This document shows, in pieces, positions 16,811 to 24,349 of a DNA stretch of 25,411 bases (its first letter is position 1; each line of letters starts with the position of its first letter). A model generated the notes under the pieces. That model was not told where the DNA came from, did no database searches, and worked only from the letters and a program-made list of their open reading frames with translations. The position numbers and the translations under genes are program-made. This stretch comes from JAZTZP01 sp045637525 (lineage in GTDB: Bacteria > Bacillota > Clostridia > UBA1381). The stretch spans positions 1 to 25,411 of the forward strand of contig JAZTZP010000085.1 in the NCBI GenBank assembly GCA_045637525.1, read 5' to 3'.

Positions 16811-16814
16811 TGAA

Positions 16815-17111
16815 ATGGATAAGATAAAGAAATATTTAATTGAAGAAAAGAAAGTATCCGAAGTTGTTGCAAACATTCTTCTTGCTAAAATTGCTAAACA
16901 CGAAGACATCTTGAAAGAACTTGAAAAATGGTTTATTGTAGAATCTTATGACTTTGAACAACCTTTAATTGTAGAAGGATATACTGCCAAAAGCATAAGT
17001 GAACTTAATCCAAAATTCGATGTTATAGGTGTTTACAGTTTCATGGTTACACTAAGAGAAACTCCGCAAAAAGCGCAGGAATACATCAAAGACGGTTTTT
17101 CTACGCTATAA
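16815..17111 (+). CDS. 98-residue protein, putative immunity partner of the peptidase
   Basis: The N-terminal half is helical (EVVANILLAKIAKHEDILKE) and the C-terminal half reads LIVEGYTAKSISELNPKFDV, then IGVYSFMVTLRETPQKA. I recall this E-G-Y-T-A plus G-V-Y-x-F-x-V-x-L-R pattern from small hypothetical proteins of Firmicutes, but cannot name a domain. It has no catalytic motif, signal peptide or membrane segment. It lies four bases after the peptidase gene and before the nuclease gene, the position expected of an immunity gene for the peptidase. The ribosome site AAGGAAGG overlaps the end of the peptidase frame. The role is inferred from position only. Confidence 0.6.
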   Translation: MDKIKKYLIEEKKVSEVVANILLAKIAKHEDILKELEKWFIVESYDFEQPLIVEGYTAKSISELNPKFDVIGVYSFMVTLRETPQKAQEYIKDGFSTL

Positions 17112-17129
17112 GCAAGGAGGTGTTACATA

Positions 17130-17723
17130 ATGAATTGTTTTGCACAATTTGCGGATGTGAATACATCTGATTGTCAAATGTACGAATTATCAAAACAATG
17201 CGATGTTAAGAATGTTGATATAAAAGATTTGGATAAGCCGCTTGCTAAGGAAGTTCCGACTTTTTCTTATGAACGAAGTTCTCTGTTGCCTAGTAATGGC
17301 GGTGAATGGACCGGAGAAAGAGGCAATTCGGATTGGAAACCCGATCCTGATTCAGAACCTGGAGATAGACATGGAACCAACCCCGAACATAAGACTTGGG
17401 GAGAAATAATGGAACAATATGGATTTGATTCAATTCCTTTTAAAGACGGACAACCTGATTTTTCCGAAGTATCAAGAGGTGAAGTTGAAATTGATGATTT
17501 TTCGGATGATAGGGATTCTAACTTTGACCAAGCGGACGAAAAAATGGCAGAACAACGTGGATGCACTCCAGAAGAAGTTGCCCAATGGAGAAAGGAAAAT
17601 AAATACACTTGGCACGAATGCGCCGATTGTAAGACAATGCAAAAGGTTCCTACTGAGGTTCACGGAAATGTTTCTCATTCAGGCGGTGTGTCTGAATATA
17701 AAAAGCAGAATCAGGAATCTTGA
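17130..17723 (+). CDS. HNH/EndoVII nuclease, WHH-like, putative toxin
   Basis: A 197-residue protein ending in a compact nuclease domain. W161-H162-E163, K168-T-M-Q, V173-P174, H178 and H183-S-G-G form the pattern of the HNH/EndoVII superfamily with a conserved WHH motif, here with Glu in place of the second His. That family is known mainly as toxin domains of polymorphic toxins. The N-terminal 45 residues carry VDIKDLDKPLAKEV, similar to the peptidase upstream. The middle is an acidic, Gly/Pro-rich linker (residues 45-90). A near-perfect AAGGAGGTG precedes the ATG. The next gene, 17 bases after the stop, looks like the cognate immunity protein. It is expected to cut DNA or RNA of a target cell or of phage-infected host. 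Confidence 0.8.
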   Translation: MNCFAQFADVNTSDCQMYELSKQCDVKNVDIKDLDKPLAKEVPTFSYERSSLLPSNGGEWTGERGNSDWKPDPDSEPGDRHGTNPEHKTWGEIMEQYGFDSIPFKDGQPDFSEVSRGEVEIDDFSDDRDSNFDQADEKMAEQRGCTPEEVAQWRKENKYTWHECADCKTMQKVPTEVHGNVSHSGGVSEYKKQNQES

Positions 17724-17740
17724 TAAGGAGGTGTTTTAAT

Positions 17741-18172
17741 ATGGATAATAAATGTAAAGATCCGGCTTTTGGTGATATGGTCTATAAACACAGATGGCAA
17801 AAAACAGAAACAATTAAGATGTTTGAAAGCGAATGGGATATTACTATTGTAGCTAAAGCATACTCGAATAAACCAATATCTGTAGAACAACAAATAAGTT
17901 ATGAATCCTATAAAAAGAATGAAGAAAAAACACTTCAAAGATTATCCGCAAAAATTGCGGAATATGTTGAAGAATTCTCTTCAGAACTTGAAGCTGAAGA
18001 TATTAAAGTAACTTCTTTCAAAGATTTGAGTAAAGTGGTTAAGCCTAAAACACTAATGTTTAGGCAAGACGGAACCGCTATAATGCTTTTGGATTTTGTG
18101 TTAGATGAAGAACATGGGATTGGAATTGACCTTACTTCTTTGGAAATAGGAAATCAGGATTTGTTTTTATAA
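17741..18172 (+). CDS. Putative immunity protein (DUF6985/DUF2004-like)
   Basis: A 143-residue soluble protein. The start (FGDMVYKHRWQKTETIKMF) and the following EWDITIVAKAYSNKPISVEQQ, plus the later FRQDGTAIMLLDFVLDEEHG, fit a family of small proteins that I associate with DUF6985/DUF2004 and with immunity genes next to nuclease toxins. I am fairly confident of the fold and less so of the exact family name. The frame is open to 17720, but ATG 17741 has AAGGAGGTG about seven bases upstream. It is the last gene before a terminator. It is expected to bind and block the nuclease encoded just upstream. Confidence 0.7.
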   Translation: MDNKCKDPAFGDMVYKHRWQKTETIKMFESEWDITIVAKAYSNKPISVEQQISYESYKKNEEKTLQRLSAKIAEYVEEFSSELEAEDIKVTSFKDLSKVVKPKTLMFRQDGTAIMLLDFVLDEEHGIGIDLTSLEIGNQDLFL

Positions 18173-18186
18173 TATGAATATAAGAT

Positions 18187-18220
18187 AAAGAGGAGGCAAT
18201 GGGGTTTTTGTCTCCTCTTT
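18187..18220 (+). terminator. Probable terminator of the effector operon
   Basis: A perfect 9-bp stem, AAAGAGGAG (18187-18195) with CTCCTCTTT (18212-18220), can be extended by a G-U and a C-G pair and has a 12-base loop. The downstream T tract is interrupted (GAAATTTTA), so termination may be partial. It sits 15 bases after the last stop of the operon and before the AbiE promoter. Confidence 0.65.
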
Positions 18221-18282
18221 GAAATTTTACTTACTCTACAAAATTAATTTGCAATTCAGAATGCACACAAAAAAATGCAACT

Positions 18283-18339
18283 GTGTTCAAAAAGTCATTG
18301 ATATTTTCGAGAATATGTGTTACAATACTTTTTGAACAC
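18283..18339. promoter_or_regulatory. Perfect 13-bp inverted repeat bracketing the AbiE promoter (operator)
   Basis: GTGTTCAAAAAGT (18283-18295) and its exact reverse complement ACTTTTTGAACAC (18327-18339) are separated by 31 bases that contain both promoter boxes. AbiEi antitoxins are known to repress their own promoter by binding paired inverted repeats, so this is the expected autoregulatory operator. The repeat is seen directly; binding is inferred. Confidence 0.8.
18298..18326 (+). promoter_or_regulatory. Promoter of the AbiE-NurA-HerA cassette
   Basis: TTGATA (18298-18303), a 17-base spacer and TACAAT (18321-18326), with TGT directly before it as an extended -10. The start point would be near 18333, inside the right operator arm, about 44 bases before the AbiEi start codon. 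Confidence 0.75.
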
Positions 18340-18376
18340 TAATTATTTTATTTTCGTTTGGAAAGTCGGTGAAACC

Positions 18377-18982
18377 GTGAGCAAAAAAACAATCGCAAAA
18401 AACGTAATAGAAAATTCAAAAGGAATTGCAAAAACCGCTGAACTTATCGCCGCAGGACTAAGTAAATCCGATATAAGCAATCTATGTAATAATGGATATA
18501 TTGAGCGTGTAAGACATGGTTATTATTCTCTTGCTGACGCTAATGATGCAGGAGAAGAACAGATGATACAAACCTTGCTCCCTGAAGCTATTGTATGTGT
18601 AGAATCCGCGTTGTTCCATTACGGGTATAGTGACTTTGCCCCTCGTGTGTGGACACTTGCAGTTCCCCGTACTATGACAAAGACAAAAATAAATATGGAT
18701 GTAATTACTTATAAACCATACTATATTCAGAATAAATTGCATGAACTTGGAAAAACTTTTGCAGATTTTGATGGTGTAATACTTCCCATTTATGATAGAG
18801 AACGAACACTTTGTGATTGTTTTAAATATCGTACTAAACTTGACAATGAAATTTTCAACAAAGCGGTAAATGCTTATGTTGCCGATGATAATAAAAATCT
18901 TTCAAACCTTTCTAAATATGCAAAAGAAATGAAGGTATATAAAAAGGTTATGGATTTGATGGAGGTGCTACTCAATGGCTGA
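18377..18982 (+). CDS. abiEi: AbiEi antitoxin / transcriptional repressor
   Basis: A 201-residue protein with the AbiEi layout. The N-terminal winged helix-turn-helix is at about residues 10-55 (GIAKTAELIAAGLSKSDISN, then IERVRHGYYSL). The C-terminal domain has PEAIVCVESALFHYG, VPRTMTK, and the late signature PIYDRERTLCDCF. The longer open frame begins at 18317, inside the promoter -10 region, so translation must start downstream. GTG 18377 fits the family N-terminus, although its ribosome site (GGTG) is weak. AbiEi both represses its operon and neutralises AbiEii toxicity in the type IV manner. The stop overlaps the AbiEii start by eight bases. Confidence 0.88.
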   Translation: MSKKTIAKNVIENSKGIAKTAELIAAGLSKSDISNLCNNGYIERVRHGYYSLADANDAGEEQMIQTLLPEAIVCVESALFHYGYSDFAPRVWTLAVPRTMTKTKINMDVITYKPYYIQNKLHELGKTFADFDGVILPIYDRERTLCDCFKYRTKLDNEIFNKAVNAYVADDNKNLSNLSKYAKEMKVYKKVMDLMEVLLNG

Positions 18983-19880
18983 TATGGCTGCATCCGTGCT
19001 TGCACGACTTAAAAATAAAGCAAAGGAATCCGGTAGAAGCTATCAGTTGTGTATGCAGCTCTTTTGTCAGGAAGAATTTTTGCGCCGCTTGGAAAAATCC
19101 GAGTATGCTGAAAATCTTGTACTTAAAGGCGGATTGTTTATTTATTCGCTTACCGATTTTGATAGCAGAGTAACTGTTGATGTTGACTTTTTGCTTCGTA
19201 AAATACCAAACACGCCTGAACAATTAAAGATGATTCTTGAAAAAATTATAGCAGTAGATACCGGTAATAACTTCGTAACTTTTGAAATTAAAGATATTGC
19301 TCCTATTGCTGTTGCAAAGAAATATGCAGGTATCGGTGCATCAATAATTGCTCGCATTAAGAACACAAAAACACCGTTTAGTATTGATTTCGGTGTTGGA
19401 GATATAATCGTACCGAAGCAGGAAAAACGAAAGATACCAACTCAACTTTCCGATTTTGATGCACCTATGGTAAATACATACTCTATTGAAACAACGGTTG
19501 CAGAGAAAATAGATGCAATCCTCAGTTTGATGGAATTTTCAAGCAGAATGAAAGACTATTATGATATTTATTACCTTGCAAACAAATTTGATTTTGATGG
19601 TGTAACATTAACCGAAGCTCTTAAAAAGACTTTTGAAAACAGAAACCATAATTTCACCATAGAACAATTTGAACAAATGCTTGAATTTGATTCTGATGAT
19701 GCTATGCAGAAAAAATGGAAGGCTTTTATCAAAAAGATTAACACCAAGACAGATGATTTTGAAACTGTGTTAAAAACTATAAAGTTGTTCTTGGTAGAGC
19801 CTTTTATTGCTGCAGTAGAGAACAAAAACTTTGATAACAAATGGTCGTGCGTTACAAATCAATGGAAGAAGGGAGTGTAA
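18975..19880 (+). CDS. abiEii: AbiEii nucleotidyltransferase toxin
   Basis: A 301-residue DNA polymerase beta-type nucleotidyltransferase of the AbiEii/AbiGii family. Motif I is LKGGLFIY (50-57), the acidic motif TVDVDFL has D69 and D71, motif III is TVAEKIDAI, and motif IV is SRMKDYYDIYYLA. All four conserved motifs are present, so it is probably active. AbiEii is a bacteriostatic, GTP-preferring toxin that causes abortive infection. GGAGG is nine bases before the ATG. The NurA-like gene starts only three bases after its stop, with its own GGGAG, so toxin and downstream genes are almost certainly one transcript. Confidence 0.92.
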   Translation: MADMAASVLARLKNKAKESGRSYQLCMQLFCQEEFLRRLEKSEYAENLVLKGGLFIYSLTDFDSRVTVDVDFLLRKIPNTPEQLKMILEKIIAVDTGNNFVTFEIKDIAPIAVAKKYAGIGASIIARIKNTKTPFSIDFGVGDIIVPKQEKRKIPTQLSDFDAPMVNTYSIETTVAEKIDAILSLMEFSSRMKDYYDIYYLANKFDFDGVTLTEALKKTFENRNHNFTIEQFEQMLEFDSDDAMQKKWKAFIKKINTKTDDFETVLKTIKLFLVEPFIAAVENKNFDNKWSCVTNQWKKGV

Positions 19881-19883
19881 ACA

Positions 19884-21053
19884 ATGCCTAAAATAATGGA
19901 GATTATTGAAAAGGAAACCAAAGGCAAAAGTTATCACACCTATAAGTATAGCTATGATTCTATTGGGGTTCCATCTATTGATTATGATGACGATCCTAAC
20001 AAGGTGATGAAATGGAAAGACTCCGGAGAAACTGGTTCCCCAAAGAAACCTATAGATTTAAAACCTTTAGCTGACCAATTACAAGCAGTTGGCGAAACAC
20101 CTTTGCTTAAATATTTCCTTGATGGTTCACGTCATGTTTTCAAAGTTGATGATATTGCCTATAACAAACAAGTTTTTCCTGTTGTTGCAGGGCAAATTGG
20201 TGTTGGTTGTTGCAGACGAGAAAATAAACGAATGCAAAAAGAACGATTTTATCGTGAATTAGTCTTAGCTTTGCCTGATAAGGCGAATGCTGATGGTTGG
20301 GATGATGCTGCATATTTTGCATCCAAAGTTAAGAAGTTAAACGAAAGCGAAGAATTAAAGCGTTTGGGATTACATTTTTCTGCCATTATCCCTTATTCTA
20401 CATCAAAAGCGGGTTCTCCTGATACGAAACTCGACAATTTGGCGGTTGGCGTTATCCAAGACTATATGATTGAAGCAGAAAAAAGAATGGTTGCTGAATT
20501 GGTTAAGGATAAGAGATTAGGACAAGATGCATATCTATTAAAAGATGGTTCTCTTGAATACAAGGTGATGAAATCCGGTCGTGAAGATTTAAGAACCCTG
20601 CAGAAAATCAAGCATAATTACAGTTGGGTAATAGGGGTCTCTAAATCCTTTAATCCCGAAAGTTGTCTTGACCACACGGGAAAACCTAATTCAAACTATA
20701 TAGCCGACTTACCCGTATTTCATAGAACTCCGGTCGCACGTTATGAAAACAGAGAATTTTTGGGTGATGTTCAATTTGGAGTTTGGTATATTCGCTTGCG
20801 TGATAAACGTAGAACACAGACACCTTTTGACGGTGTTGTAAAAGTTGAAAAAATAATGATGGATGAAGAAATCGAAAACGGAATTGATAGTGATGTTATT
20901 GATTTGATTTCTGCTAATATCATTAACGAGCGTAATCCTACTTGTTATGGTACAGACCGCCGTTGGGCAAATCACTTATATCCGGTCTTTTTGACGGAAT
21001 CGTATGTTAAAAGTAAATATATAAGCACAGAAATGTTCTTACATTTGTTTTGA
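19884..21053 (+). CDS. NurA-like nuclease
   Basis: A 389-residue protein fitting the NurA 5'-3' nuclease domain. The first metal-binding Asp is D80 in YFLDGSRHVFK, followed by a strand (PVVAGQIGVGC). The C-terminal half has QFGVWYIRLRDK, FDGVVKVEKI and a terminal RRWANHLYPVFLTE segment typical of NurA. NurA partners the HerA ATPase in end resection in archaea, and bacterial NurA-HerA pairs occur in defence islands. The HerA-like gene follows, its ribosome site directly after this stop. The residues before the Asp contain a long charged region without a known domain. The family call rests on these motifs and on the HerA neighbour. Confidence 0.8.
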   Translation: MPKIMEIIEKETKGKSYHTYKYSYDSIGVPSIDYDDDPNKVMKWKDSGETGSPKKPIDLKPLADQLQAVGETPLLKYFLDGSRHVFKVDDIAYNKQVFPVVAGQIGVGCCRRENKRMQKERFYRELVLALPDKANADGWDDAAYFASKVKKLNESEELKRLGLHFSAIIPYSTSKAGSPDTKLDNLAVGVIQDYMIEAEKRMVAELVKDKRLGQDAYLLKDGSLEYKVMKSGREDLRTLQKIKHNYSWVIGVSKSFNPESCLDHTGKPNSNYIADLPVFHRTPVARYENREFLGDVQFGVWYIRLRDKRRTQTPFDGVVKVEKIMMDEEIENGIDSDVIDLISANIINERNPTCYGTDRRWANHLYPVFLTESYVKSKYISTEMFLHLF

Positions 21054-21067
21054 GGAGGGAAAATAAA

Positions 21068-22777
21068 ATGTCAAATACTATTATTGGTCGTGTATTAGCG
21101 ACGGAAAAGAATCCAACTACAATTGACGATTTTACATTTTGGACTGATCCTGAACTTATTTTAAATCCATTTGATATTGTAAAAGTGCAACATGTAAATA
21201 ATTCGTTTTCTTATGGTGTAATCGAAGATATTGCTCATATTACTGATGCTGCAAGTTTTCTTACCAACTTTATTTCGAGTGATTTTGGTGATGTTAATGC
21301 CGAGGAAAACACTTTGCGAGTAGGAATGAATTACGTTACTGCAAAAGTTGTGTGCAATACTGAAAATATTTATATCCCTCTTCAGAGCAACGCTAAAGTT
21401 ATGCTTGCAACAGCAGAAGAAATCAATTATGCACTTGGTTTAAATGATATTCGCAATCCTCTCGTATGCGGATATCTTGAAATGTATGAAGGCACTAAAG
21501 ATTGTGAAAAGGTTACTCTTCCTGTAAACCTCAATTCTAAATTTATCATTGGCCCTGAAGGTGCTCATTTGAACATTTCAGGTATTTCCGGTCTTGCTTC
21601 CAAAACTTCTTATGCGATGTTCTTGCTTAAAGCTATTCAAGACAGTTATATGAAGAAAGATCCTAAAAACGAGGATGAAGATAGTGTTGCATTTGTATTA
21701 TTCAACGTGAAAGGAAAAGACCTTCTTGCAATAGATCAATTAAATGATTTCTCTGACGAGCGTAATCCTGAAAAGGCACGCAAAGAAACACTTGAGAAAT
21801 ATGAAAAATTGGGATTGTCTGCTGAACCGTTCAAAAATGTTCAGTATTATTACCCTTACTCCATTCCGAAAACACGTCATTGGAATACATATATGACACC
21901 TGAAGAAGTGGAAGATAATGTTAAAAAGAAAAAAGCAAAGAAATTCAAGTATGTTTATAAATACGACAAAGAAAATCTTGATTTAATGTTTGCTAATATT
22001 GATGACTCCACACAAACAATGGAATCTATTATCAGTTACATTATGTCAGGTCAGGGCAAATTCAATCAAGTTAGCGATTGGCAGGAATTCCTTGATGCAG
22101 TTAAGGAAAAATGTTCAACTGAAACTTCGGGAAAAGACAAGGAAATCCCTGTAGCAAGTTGGAGAAAATTTTATCGAATAATCAATAAGAGCATTACAGA
22201 CAACAAAATTTTCGCAAGAGATGTTCGTGAGGATGACGGAGAAACTCGCATTGGAGATGCTCTTAAATATATCAAAAAGAATGAAGTTCATGTTATTGAT
22301 ATTGCAAAGCTTTCCGAGGACAAGCAGGCATATGTATTCGGTGATGCAATACGAACAATTTATGACTTACAGTTAGGTCAATATGCAGGTGAAGAAGGAG
22401 TAAATCCTCCTTCAAAAGTTGTGATTTTCATTGATGAATTAAATAAGTATGCTTCTAAAGAAACTCCGAAAAATTCTCCTATTCTTCGTCAGGTGCTTGA
22501 TGTTGCTGAAAGAGGTCGTTCTCTTGGTGTAGTTCTCTTTGCTGCTGAACAGTTTAGAAGCGCTATTCATGACAGAGTTACCGGTAACTGTTCTACTCAT
22601 GCTTATGGCAGAACTAACTCTATTGAGGTTACAAAGAGCGACTATAAGAGCATACCATCTGTTTATAAAACAATGATGACTCGTTTGAAGCAGGGAGAAT
22701 ATATTATTCAAAATCCAATTTTCCGATCATTGCTTAATATAAAGTTCCCTAAACCAATTTATAAGCAATTTAAGTGA
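21068..22777 (+). CDS. HerA-like ATPase, partner of NurA
   Basis: A 569-residue HerA-type ATPase. The N-terminal 115 residues form a HAS-barrel-like beta domain (IIGRVLATEKNP, PFDIVKVQ, FSYGVIEDI). The P-loop is unusual: GISGLASKT (172-180), in which the glycine that normally precedes the Lys is Ser and the spacing is one residue longer than in GxxxxGKT. Walker B is VVIFIDELNKYA (D456, E457), and the sensor-like region is GVVLFAAEQFRSA. ATG 21068 has GGAGGG eight bases upstream; the longer open frame overlaps NurA and is unlikely. It should form a hexameric ring with NurA. The conserved Lys and Thr argue for retained nucleotide binding. Confidence 0.87.
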   Translation: MSNTIIGRVLATEKNPTTIDDFTFWTDPELILNPFDIVKVQHVNNSFSYGVIEDIAHITDAASFLTNFISSDFGDVNAEENTLRVGMNYVTAKVVCNTENIYIPLQSNAKVMLATAEEINYALGLNDIRNPLVCGYLEMYEGTKDCEKVTLPVNLNSKFIIGPEGAHLNISGISGLASKTSYAMFLLKAIQDSYMKKDPKNEDEDSVAFVLFNVKGKDLLAIDQLNDFSDERNPEKARKETLEKYEKLGLSAEPFKNVQYYYPYSIPKTRHWNTYMTPEEVEDNVKKKKAKKFKYVYKYDKENLDLMFANIDDSTQTMESIISYIMSGQGKFNQVSDWQEFLDAVKEKCSTETSGKDKEIPVASWRKFYRIINKSITDNKIFARDVREDDGETRIGDALKYIKKNEVHVIDIAKLSEDKQAYVFGDAIRTIYDLQLGQYAGEEGVNPPSKVVIFIDELNKYASKETPKNSPILRQVLDVAERGRSLGVVLFAAEQFRSAIHDRVTGNCSTHAYGRTNSIEVTKSDYKSIPSVYKTMMTRLKQGEYIIQNPIFRSLLNIKFPKPIYKQFK

Positions 22778-22787
22778 GGAGATTATT

Positions 22788-24344
22788 ATGGCAACAGTAG
22801 GAAAAAATATACTTGATAATCTTACAACGGGTATGTACTCGGATTCGAAGGTTATTTATAGAGAATATATACAAAATGCTTGTGACCAAATCGACCTTGC
22901 TATAGATTTGGGTATTCTTTCAGCTGATGAAGGATATGTTGATATATTCACGGATAGCAAAAAAAGATACATAAGCATTAAAGATAATGCCACAGGTGTT
23001 AAAGCAGAAGATTTCATTGAAGATGTCGGCGATATTGCAAACAGTAACAAGGAAATTGGAAAGAACAAAGGTTTTCGTGGTATTGGTCGTCTTTGCGGTT
23101 TGGCATATTGTAAAATATTGAAATTTTCTACAAGTTATCTTGGTGAAAATAAAAAGTCTATAATGACTTGTGATGCTCAAAAAATGAGAGCTATGCTTGT
23201 TGAAAACAAGAAGTATACGCTTGATGAAATTTGGGATGCTATCATAACATATTCAACCGAACCCGAAATAGAAAGTGAACATTATTTTGAAGTAGAAATG
23301 TTCGACATAAATAAAGAAAATACAGACTTGTTGAACGAAACTAAAGTCCGTGAATATCTTAGTTTTGTCGTTCCGGTACCTTATAAAAACACATTTATAC
23401 TTCGTAATCAGATTTATAATTATGCAAACTCTATCGGTCGTCGTATTGATGAATACTGTATAAAGGTAAACGGTTCGCAAATATTTAAGGAATATACCAC
23501 CAAGCTCAAAGAACAAAGTGGAGCAGCTTTGAAAAATTACGATGAAATTTCGCGTTTGGAATTTAAAGACTTTAGAGATACATCAGGTAATTTAATTGCT
23601 TGGATGTGGGTTGGTTTGTCACGTTTTGAAAAGCAGATACCGAGCGTAAATCATATGCGTGGTTTGCGTGTGAGAAGTGCAAATATTCAGCTTGGAAACG
23701 ATGATGCGTTACAATTCTTGTTTAAAGAGCCACGTGGCAATTACTATTTCGTTGGAGAAGTATTTGCCGCAAGCAACACACTTATTCCAAATTCTCAGCG
23801 TGATTACTTTAATGAAAATGAAACACGTGTTTTGTTTGAGGATTTACTGCGCGAGTATTTTTATGATGTTCTTCACAAACTTTATTATGAAGCAAATCGC
23901 GTTAAAAATGATTATAAAAGGCAGGAAGAATATCTTAGCAAAGTAGCTGAATATGAAAAGAAAGAAAAGGAACAAGGCTTTGTCAACGAAGAAGAACGCC
24001 AAAAGCTCCAATTCGATATTGATAAGGCAAAGAAAAGTGCAGAAGAAGCACGTAAGCGATTGGACAAGCTAGATACTAACGATGACACTTCGCCTTTATC
24101 AGAGGTAAGAAAAAGTATTGGACAAAAATATGAGTCTGACAAGCTCAAGAAAAAAGCCGAAACAACTACGGTTGTTATAGATGACGATGATAATAAAAAG
24201 AAATCATTTGTCACAAGCAGTATGTCCAAACTTTCGAGAAGTGAACGAAAATTAGTTAGCAAAATTTTGTCCATTATAACTGATATTGCTCCCAAAGATG
24301 TTGCGGAACAAATCATTGACAAAATTAAAGAAGAGATGAGATAA
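22788..24344 (+). CDS. GHKL ATPase, HSP90/MORC-like
   Basis: A 518-residue protein with an N-terminal Bergerat fold: motif N E26-x3-N30-x2-D33 (YREYIQNACDQID), G1 DNATG (66-70, variant of DxGxG) and G2 GFRGIG (95-100). A beta-rich middle domain (about 170-350) resembles the S5-like domain of MutL/HSP90/MORC. A charged coiled coil spans about 365-430, and a conserved-looking helical tail ends in LSIITDIAPKDVAEQIIDKI. GHKL proteins dimerise on ATP and clamp DNA or clients. With NurA and HerA it may load or gate DNA processing. GAGGAG precedes the ATG, ten bases after the HerA stop. Confidence 0.85.
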   Translation: MATVGKNILDNLTTGMYSDSKVIYREYIQNACDQIDLAIDLGILSADEGYVDIFTDSKKRYISIKDNATGVKAEDFIEDVGDIANSNKEIGKNKGFRGIGRLCGLAYCKILKFSTSYLGENKKSIMTCDAQKMRAMLVENKKYTLDEIWDAIITYSTEPEIESEHYFEVEMFDINKENTDLLNETKVREYLSFVVPVPYKNTFILRNQIYNYANSIGRRIDEYCIKVNGSQIFKEYTTKLKEQSGAALKNYDEISRLEFKDFRDTSGNLIAWMWVGLSRFEKQIPSVNHMRGLRVRSANIQLGNDDALQFLFKEPRGNYYFVGEVFAASNTLIPNSQRDYFNENETRVLFEDLLREYFYDVLHKLYYEANRVKNDYKRQEEYLSKVAEYEKKEKEQGFVNEEERQKLQFDIDKAKKSAEEARKRLDKLDTNDDTSPLSEVRKSIGQKYESDKLKKKAETTTVVIDDDDNKKKSFVTSSMSKLSRSERKLVSKILSIITDIAPKDVAEQIIDKIKEEMR

Positions 24345-24349
24345 CCCTT

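Noticed and set aside
18317..18376. N-terminal extension of AbiEi
   Set aside because: It covers the promoter -10 region and the right operator arm, and the predicted residues do not match the family.
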